Shown here piece after piece: positions 57,323-64,000 of a DNA stretch of 64,000 nt. How positions within the stretch are numbered: the first letter of the stretch is position 1; every line of letters begins with the position of its first letter. This stretch comes from Collybiopsis luxurians FD-317 M1 (lineage: Eukaryota > Basidiomycota > Agaricomycetes > Agaricales > Omphalotaceae): NCBI GenBank assembly GCA_000827265.1, contig KN834751.1:837977-901976 (forward strand). The letters run 5' to 3'. The notes beneath the pieces were generated by a model. The model was not told the origin of the DNA, ran no database searches, and worked only from the letters and a program-made list of their open reading frames with translations. A program made the translations under genes and the position numbers.

Positions 57323-58655
57323 TCAAAAGACTCCTTATATTGGGTGGAGATGAAAATGTAAGATTGATTGGCTTCAAACCCTTTCGACGAGTGTATATGG
57401 CTGATCAAATGCAGATATAGATGGAACTTGAAATGACTCTGGAGTGTGCCCGCTCTGATGGGGATTGAAACAATTGCAATTTCGACTATCCCTGTTGTCT
57501 GCATCTAATTTACAATGCTGTTCAAATAACCGCTGCCAAAACTTCGTGAATTTCTGAGGTGGTTTGAGGAAGAACAAATACCAATTCTTGAGCTACACCC
57601 GAAAGAGCCCTAGTAAGACTCTCGCAAGCCCTTCGCAAAGGCGTTGAATGTGCCTCCTCTAGTGGCAAGTTGGTGGACCCACGAGGTACAGATCTAGTAA
57701 AGCATTCTGAGTTCGGAAAAGGGTGAGTCCAGCCACCATCATGTTTTGCAATGCGCGTACCTCTTTGCTTTCAAAATGGAGGCAGACATTTGCGACCTGA
57801 TCATGCTTCCAAAAGTTAAAGGCGAGGATTGAATTGCTTGGTATGATCCGGAGCAATTAAATCCTACGATGTTATTGAACTTTGCGGATACCGATTATTT
57901 CTTGATGCTCCTCTTTTTCGGCGTATTGAATCCCTAGTATTCTGCAACTTCTGAAGTCGATTCTCGGCGGCAACCATATATATACCTTTTTCGTTTGCCT
58001 TCATCTAGATTCCTTTGGAATTCACCTTCCCGTGCGAAGGCTTCAATCTCATGAGAACATTTAACTTATGGATAATTCTACTTTCAAAAGTTGTTATGAT
58101 TCACGAAAACACTGACAAAGGTCTATTATGTTTCCCCTGGAGTCTAGACCTCATCCAATCTAGTACGAGAAACCCACAGAATTAACAATGTATCCTGTGC
58201 ATAGTAACACTCCTCTGACGGCCCCAGCCACCCGTGTCCGTTACTGTGGCTGAATATCTTTGAAGCTGATGGCGAAAATCTTGGCAGGCACCGTGACTGT
58301 GGCGATATTTCCAGCTTTGGCCGACCCGCCCTGAAGATCGTTCCACAAGGGCTTTACACTTCCCTGAGAGCCACAGAACGACGTATAGCTCTAACTGTAC
58401 AACGCACTACTAGGCCGGCCGCAGCGTACTTCTGGATATAGGGCATGGGTCCGAATTGAGATTCAAACAACTTAATTGTATAGGGTTGGGGGATGTGGCA
58501 CCAGAGTGTACAGGTATGTACCTGATATGCGCGAAGTTTGACATGAAATATTTGGGGATGTATAATTAGGCCCTCTTATGGTAAAGCGGAATAGCCTTGG
58601 TAGTTTATTGTCTGCTAATGACAGTATAATTCGTACAGCCTGAGCATCTGCGAAA
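57323..58655. other. spacer with degenerate copies of array flanks
   Basis: No gene. The part 57,400-57,560 resembles the 3' flanks of other copies (compare ctgcatctaatttaca near 57,500 with ctgaatctaatttcaca near 60,780). This suggests an ancient, decayed repeat unit. Confidence 0.45.
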
Positions 58656-58664
58656 GTATAAAGG
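58656..58664 (+). promoter_or_regulatory. TATA box of secreted-protein copy 2
   Basis: gtataaagg, 63 bases before the ATG at 58,719. Confidence 0.6.
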
Positions 58665-58718
58665 CATTGTGTAATCCCCAGCCCAAGTTCAACATTTACC
58701 CTCCTTCTCGCGAAAATC

Positions 58719-59157
58719 ATGTACGGAATCAAAGTCATCTTCACCGCTGCTCTCGTTGCCACCCTTAGTGTTTTCGTCTCTGCCAACCCGACGAAGGTTC
58801 ATCACTGTAAGCTTACATCTATGCGTGTATCTTCCCGCTTAACGCTCTTTTATAGGTGACACTGAACAGGTAATACACTGGTCAAGTTGGATACCTTGGT
58901 CTTAACGTTAATGTCATTCAATGTTCCGATGATGTTTAGCACCCAGAATGTAAGTCTAGCCGTTTAGAAATTAAGTATGCTATTTAAAATATTTATTTCG
59001 TCTCTCAGGCCCTCCAGGATATAGATGTTGTGGACCTCTTGTGGTGGGACAAGGTGGAACGTACGATTCATGGGCTTAACAACTCGTTGGATTCGAGCCA
59101 AATCACTCACATACACTTAGATGCTACCTTGGGACAACCGGTATCTGTCCACTCTGA
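58719..59157 (+). CDS. small secreted cysteine-rich protein, array copy 2
   Basis: Five exons joining in phase (58719-58806, 58856-58869, 58940-58949, 59009-59060, 59121-59157) give 66 residues. Signal peptide MYGIKVIFTAALVATLSVFV, cleaved near VSA-NP. The cysteine pattern is as in copy 1: HHC, ECPPGYRCCGP, GGTCY, ICPL-stop. Exon 2 is only 14 bases and exon 3 is 10 bases. The loop between the first two cysteines is the shortest of the family. It is the closest relative of both broken copies. Confidence 0.8.
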
Positions 59158-59807
59158 GAGTGGTGAAATTGTCATGACCGTCGCAGCTTTCAGCCGGTTC
59201 CTGTTCTCTGAGTGTAATATATATTGGCCAGCATTGTTCAGGTGTTTCCATTTCCCGAATTTCGAGTTTAATCAAAGCGTCGTATACATCAAATTTGTAT
59301 CTACCAGCTTGAAAGTTTTTGTCGGAACAAATTTCTACCACTGCCAAACATACTTGACGTTGACTCTGAAAGACGTTTCTGGCAAAGTTCATTGTAAAAC
59401 GGCGTTCAGTCTGTCATGACCACAGCAACTCATCAGCTGATTATCAGCGCACAGTGACGAATCTTCTCTCAAAACAAGGTTCTGATTTCAGCACGATGGC
59501 TATATCTCCTCTTGAAGCCATACTTCCTTGAAAACCGAATTCTGCATCATCGTTACTTTGCAGCGAGTTAAGCAGCATCAACTACTTATTCAAGCTTTAA
59601 GTGACTACATTTTTCGTCAGAATATTAATGGAGTAGACTTTTGACACGCAGATTATATTCGCCCAAACGTTGGGGTATCTGAATGACTTATAATAGTACT
59701 TCTGGTATTGCAGGAACAATTGATTCTAGGTCCGCGTAGGACATGTCAATCAGTACGCGAATCGTGACCTATGCCTATGGAGCGTGCTACCCTGCATGGT
59801 CTGAGAG
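59158..59807. repeat. duplicated 3' flank and promoter block
   Basis: 59,152-59,460 resembles 60,731-61,040 (shared agtggtgaaat, ggccagca.tgttc, gtcggaacaa.tttct.ccact). 59,665-59,807 resembles 56,690-56,815 and 61,165-61,318 (shared gattctaggtccgcg with the latter). These mark the duplicated units of the array. Confidence 0.6.
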
Positions 59808-59815
59808 CTATAAAG
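59808..59815 (+). promoter_or_regulatory. TATA box of secreted-protein copy 3
   Basis: ctataaag, 66 bases before the ATG at 59,874; preceded by tgagag as in copy 4. Confidence 0.65.
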
Positions 59816-59873
59816 AATCGCAAGAAGAGACCGAAAGTCATCCAATTTTCACAGTTATCGCACATTTGATTCC

Positions 59874-60350
59874 ATGCCAAATATGAAAGCATTGTTTGCT
59901 GCTGTTCTTGTCGGTACACTTGGGGCCTTAGTGTCTGCATCCTCAACTACGGAACCAGTATACCATTGTATGTAGATATCCATGTCACCAGTACATTTCG
60001 CTGACGCTCTTCCGTAGGTAAAATCTCAGCGTCAGCTTCGGTAAAATTACTTTTCCATCGAAACGTTTAGCTGCGATGCTAATTCTACTTACTGTTTCTC
60101 AATCTTTAGACCCCAGAACCTTGTAAGTAACACTTTAACGATCGTCTCTCAAAGTATTTATGTCAATTCCTAGGCCCTCCAGGATATATATGCTGTCCAC
60201 CCTTCGTAGAGGGAGTTGGTGGAACGTAAGACTGTCTTGCGCCTTCAGACCATCACGATTTTCGCACTCACAACCCTTGACAGATGCATTCCCGAGAATG
60301 TTATTGCCGCCTGTCCAGTCGTTGATCCTCCACCTCCGAGGGCGTTGTAA
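59874..60350 (+). CDS. small secreted cysteine-rich protein, array copy 3
   Basis: Five exons joining in phase (59874-59967, 60018-60040, 60110-60122, 60174-60225, 60284-60350) give 82 residues, the longest copy. Signal peptide MPNMKALFAAVLVGTLGALV, cleaved near VSA-SS. Cysteines: HC, PCPPGYICCPP, GGTCI, ACPV, with an extra Pro-rich tail (DPPPPRAL). Gly after CC is Pro here. Exon 3 is 13 bases. Confidence 0.8.
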
Positions 60351-60587
60351 TAAGTAATTCTTAGTATGTACAACCTTGCAGACTGGAAACGCACGAAGCG
60401 AAAATGCAGTTGATTGATGTGTAACGGGAGAGGAAAGATGGAGCCTAACAACTCGACGCGAACTCTTGGTAGGCGTGGTGAGATTGCCCGCTTTGACTTG
60501 CTTTGACCGGCCAGACCGAAAGATATTGAGAAAGTCCGAGGGACTATAACTAGAATATCAGCGAAAAGACAGAGAAAGTAGTAGTTG

Positions 60588-60730
60588 CACCTCTCATGGT
60601 GGGTCATGGTGAAATGTGAGATTTATAGGCTTGAAATATCGCGGTGGAGTTTCAAGGCTAACACTAAAGCAATTCGCGTACACTCAGGTGTTACCTTGGA
60701 AAAACCGGACGGCGGAGTTGCCCAATCTAA
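60588..60730 (+). pseudogene. 5'-truncated copy of the secreted cysteine-rich protein family
   Basis: Matches the end of exon 4, intron 4 and exon 5 of copy 2: PLMVGHGE, a donor gtgaga, an acceptor cactcag ending at 60,687, then CYLGKTG and a final CPI-stop (TAA 60,728-60,730). Signal peptide and exons 1-3 are absent; the sequence upstream is the 3' flank of copy 3. A relic of unequal crossing-over. Confidence 0.65.
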
Positions 60731-61318
60731 CAGTGGTGAAATGTCATGGATATTGCAACTTTCAACCGGTTCCTGTCATCTGAATCTAATTTCACAGTAA
60801 AATGGCCAGCACTGTTCCATTTCGTGAATTTAGAGTTTTGATTAACGTGTTGGATGCAAGAAATACATGATCTACAAGGTTTTCGTCGGAACAAGTTTCT
60901 TCCACTTTGGAAAATTTTGGGCGTTCACAGACAGTCATTCTAAAAGGACTTCCAGGTACAATTCTTTTGAAAAGCATTTAATCTGTCACGACTCTAGCAA
61001 ATTATTAGCCGACCCTCAACATAGACTCTGTTTGACCCCAGCTCCAAAAATATACTTTGGCTTCAAGGCGAGTCATGCGATATCTCAAACCGTTCGAATG
61101 CTTTGATTCCAGTGCCGGGAGTTGGACTAGACAGTTGACACGAAGAGTATCAAATTTTTATACGCTGGAACGGGGTTAGGTATTTCGGTGACTTCTATTA
61201 CTTAGTACTTTGAGCAATACAGTATTGATTCTAGGTCCGCGAAACTATGACGGGTATGTCAATACGCCACTTGTGAAATTATTTGGCATGAGGCATCTAA
61301 CCTTGTATAGCCTGAGAG

Positions 61319-61327
61319 CTATAAAAG
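61319..61327 (+). promoter_or_regulatory. TATA box of secreted-protein copy 4
   Basis: ctataaaag, 66 bases before the ATG at 61,385. Confidence 0.65.
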
Positions 61328-61384
61328 ACTTGCCGGAGAACAACGCTCGTCAAATTCATTGTAGTCACCCACCTTTCGCTTACC

Positions 61385-61866
61385 ATGTCAGGTATCAAAG
61401 CATTACTTGTTGTCGCTCTCATCGGCGCCCTTGGTGTGTCCGTCTCTGCAAGCCCAGCTACGGTATACCATTGTAAGTAGCAATCCAGGCCATCACACAT
61501 CCTCGGTTGACGCTTTTGCACAGGTGGCATCCCAACACCAACCTCAACAGCGGTAGAGTTGCTTTTCCATCTGAGCTTATATTTACGATGCCGATTCCAC
61601 TGTGTTTTTTTTTTTTTTTTTTTGCAATACTTATTCAGGTTCTACGATGTAAGTTGTTCTTTAATGATCACCTCAAACTAGAAGTACTTACCACAAATTG
61701 TTCAAAAGGCCCTACGGGATATTTCTGCTGTGGACCGATCATCGAGGGAGTTGGTGGAACGTAAGATCGTCTTACGCCTTCTAATTTAGTTACTTGTGCA
61801 CTCACAACACTTAACAGATGTTACCCCGAAATAGATACTATCGTCTGCCCAGCTCTCACTGCCTAA
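61385..61866 (+). CDS. small secreted cysteine-rich protein, array copy 4
   Basis: Five exons joining in phase (61385-61472, 61524-61552, 61639-61648, 61709-61760, 61818-61866) give 75 residues. Signal peptide MSGIKALLVVALIGALGVSV, cleaved near VSA-SP. Cysteines: YHC, CPTGYFCCGP, GGTCY, VCP. Spacing from the first to the last is C-x12-C-x5-CC-x10-C-x8-C. Intron 2 contains a run of about 19-20 T just before the acceptor of the 10-base micro-exon. Function unknown. Confidence 0.8.
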
Positions 61867-62520
61867 GAGGACGTTGCAACAAGTCCTTTTTAGTAGATAT
61901 TATACAAACTAACAGACTAGACTTGTCCTGATGTGCTTCAGTATGCAGAGAGAGAGAGGAAAGATGATGTCAAAGAATTTGACGTGAAATCTGGGCAAAA
62001 CAGTGAGATGATCAGCTTTGACCATGGCAAGACGAGGAGTCCAACTCCTGAGGAAAGACAATGAGACTATCGACACAAAAAGAGGAAAGTGTGAGATGTG
62101 GTTTGCCCAATGCCCTGAATGGTCAAGTCGAGGCCAGTGGTCACGGTGAAGTCATATGCTCGCGACAGATGAGTGAGATTACATCACTTGAAAGCCACCA
62201 CGTGCAAACCGTGGATTTTTGAATTTTCGGAAAGATTCCGATGACCTCCAATCCTGTTCAGCTCATCGTCCCGTTCGTTGATAACTGCGCAAGTATATGC
62301 ACCTGTCGGCAGTTTTCAAGCCAAATTCGGTGAACATCCGAATCAACATTCACTGAGTCAGACTCACTAGTGTCATTCCCTCACTGCTATTTTCCCGAGA
62401 GTATCCGTGTGGTGATAACTGATACCTCCTGTGTCTGGATCGTTTCTCAAACATGTCACGAGGGACTGCCCAGTATCTGTATAAAGTACTGTGCAGCTGG
62501 GGTTGTATAATCTTAGAAAC
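61867..62520. other. intergenic
   Basis: Between the last array copy and the P450 gene. No gene seen; similarity to other array flanks fades beyond about 61,950. Confidence 0.5.
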
Positions 62521-64000
62521 ATGTCGGCCTTCTTCTCTCATCTGCAAACTCGAAACAACGCTTTCGATCTCAATTTCAACTATACCAGCCTTTTGCGTGG
62601 TATCGTCATCGCTGTTCTCTCGGCAAGCCTTTGGAGCGTGTTTCATCGTTCAAAGAAAAGCAAGAATGCTTCGTCTTTAAGTGAACTTCCAGGACCGTCC
62701 TCAAAATCGTGGTTGAAAGGTAGGTTACTTCGTCTTCCCATAGATTTATTTAGTGTTGGACAAGGCTTTACTCTATCCGATTTTCCAGGTAATCATTCGC
62801 AACTTTTCAACCTCAAAAACGGGTGGGAGTTTCATAAAATGCTAGCTGAAAAGTGTAGGCGCCTTTTTGGTTCTCGTTACGCATTCCAGCATGATAACGG
62901 CCTCTTAGATGGACCCACTGTCCGAGTCAAGGGTATCCTTGGGGTGAATAAAATGGTCCTTGTGAAGAAGTTCTCTCTGATGACAACTTTCTGCACAGAA
63001 AAATCAACTTTACACATTCGATCCCAAAGCTATGCATCATATTCTGGTCAAAGTTAGACACTTCGATCTCAAGCGTTTGATCAAAAACTCATGACTACTT
63101 CTCAGGACGGGCCTTTCTATCAGCCCCCTCGCATCGAGTACGTGCTTCTGTTTTCAAAATTTGTGGTCATTGAAGAATTCTGCTAGTTCTGGCGGGCTTT
63201 TCTTAGGCAAAGGCCTACTGAACACCGTCGGTGATCATCATCGTAAACAACGTAAGATGCTCAACCCGGTTTTTTCTATCGTACACATGCGCTCGATGTG
63301 TGAGTAGTTGAAAATCCTTCCGAAGAGCGCGCAGATCATCTGTTGTGATAGTGCCTATATTCTATGATGTGGTCGACAAGGTATGTTGGAATGTTGAGAC
63401 ATCCGAGAGTGCTCTTTGACCCTTTCTTCATAGTTGGAGCACGCTTTATCTCACAGAGTAGACAAAGGCCCGAAAGAGGTGAGCTCAGCAATAGCCCATT
63501 CTCATCTGAAATGCACCTTTGACTGTTCCGCAGATCGACCTTCTCGGATGGATGGCGCGCACTGCGCTTGAACTCATCGGTCAATCCGGCTTCGGATACT
63601 CTTTCGACAACATGGAGGATGACGTGCCGAAGCACAAATATAGTATCGTTATCAAAGATCTGGTGTAAGTTTCGCGGTCTTTTTCCGGTCCTCAATTGCT
63701 CAAAAACCTATTATAGCCCATTATTCAATAAACTGAGCTTTGCGCGAATCGCCATCCTTCCGTGGGCCCTCAAACTCTTGCCAAAAAGTGTTCGTGTATT
63801 TATCATGAATATTACACCCTGGAGGACGCTGCATGAAGTTCGAGACATAATCAATTACATGCATGGTTTGTCTGTGCAGATTTATCAAGACAAGAAACGC
63901 GCTCTTGAGGAGGGGGATGAAGCTGTTTCAAGACAGATTGGGCAGGGGAAGGATTTGCTTAGCATCATGAGTAAGTAAGCTCGGCATCTTAGTACAGAGT
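62521..64000 (+). CDS. cytochrome P450 monooxygenase, 5' part (runs off the window)
   Basis: The ATG at 62,521 opens a membrane-anchored N terminus (LLRGIVIAVLSASLW), then the Pro hinge SELPGPSSKSWLKG. Exons separated by short introns give NQLYTFDPKAMHHILVK, GLLNTVGDHHRKQRKMLNPV (helix C, with the WxxxR-equivalent HHRKQRK), then PIFYDVVDKLEHAL, and DLLGWMARTALELIGQSGFG. The last visible part is KDLLSIMS followed by a donor. The oxygen-binding helix I, ExxR and heme-Cys region lie beyond the window. It resembles the mushroom P450s expanded in secondary metabolism and xenobiotic oxidation; subfamily and substrate unknown. Confidence 0.85.

Noticed and set aside
56886..61866. Secreted array as hydrophobins
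   Set aside because: Hydrophobins have eight cysteines with two CC pairs; these have six cysteines and one CC pair, and lack the long hydrophobic loops.
1..64000. CRISPR arrays, rRNA genes, telomeric repeats, reverse transcriptase or transposase genes
   Set aside because: None seen by eye on either strand; the only perfect direct repeat noted is the 18-base triplicate at 29,221.

Overview
The window reads as nuclear DNA of a mushroom-forming basidiomycete (Agaricomycetes). Genes carry many short (about 50-65 base) GT-AG introns on both strands, and the gene families are typical of that group: a QDE-1-type RNA-dependent RNA polymerase, HET-domain proteins, F-box/LRR proteins, BTB proteins, a pair of basidiomycete DUF proteins, small secreted cysteine-rich proteins and a P450. 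Many gene models below were rebuilt by hand from splice signals and reading phase; where every exon joins in phase, the entry says so.

Layout. Positions 1-11,400 are gene-poor: a beta-tubulin exon relic, a tRNA-like (SINE-like) promoter pair, a strikingly AT-rich island with an intact HET gene, a stretch of broken coding signals, and a second HET gene of ordinary composition. Positions 11,898-16,582 (minus) hold an 18-exon RNA-dependent RNA polymerase whose catalytic DxDGD motif is spread over three exons, the middle one only 12 bases; an 8-base exon followed by a GC-AG intron lies nearby. Positions 17,894-28,900 hold a flavin monooxygenase, two small membrane-protein genes, an F-box gene with a decayed tandem paralogue, and an MFS transporter. 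Positions 29,589-39,233 are all minus strand: a short BTB protein, a PARG-like macrodomain protein, a methyltransferase and a long BTB protein with an acidic tail of about 1,000 residues. Positions 40,175-45,750 hold two tandem paralogues of a basidiomycete DUF family; the longer has three consecutive duplicated symmetric exons. Next come a Qa-SNARE, a SET-domain gene with an anomalous splice junction, a 2-oxoglutarate oxygenase and a GH28 rhamnogalacturonase-like enzyme.

The most unusual block is 55,990-61,870: a tandem array of four intact and two broken genes for secreted proteins of 66-82 residues with a C-C-CC-C-C pattern. Each intact gene has five exons, including a 10-13 base micro-exon, and a TATA box about 63-70 bases before the ATG. 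The window ends inside a cytochrome P450 gene.

Functionally the window mixes housekeeping genes (SNARE, methyltransferase, SET protein) with accessory genes for non-self recognition (HET), RNA silencing (RdRP), ADP-ribose metabolism, secondary metabolism (FMO, 2OG oxygenase, P450, MFS), plant cell-wall attack (GH28) and secretion (the cysteine-rich array). I see no strong evidence of one co-regulated metabolic cluster.
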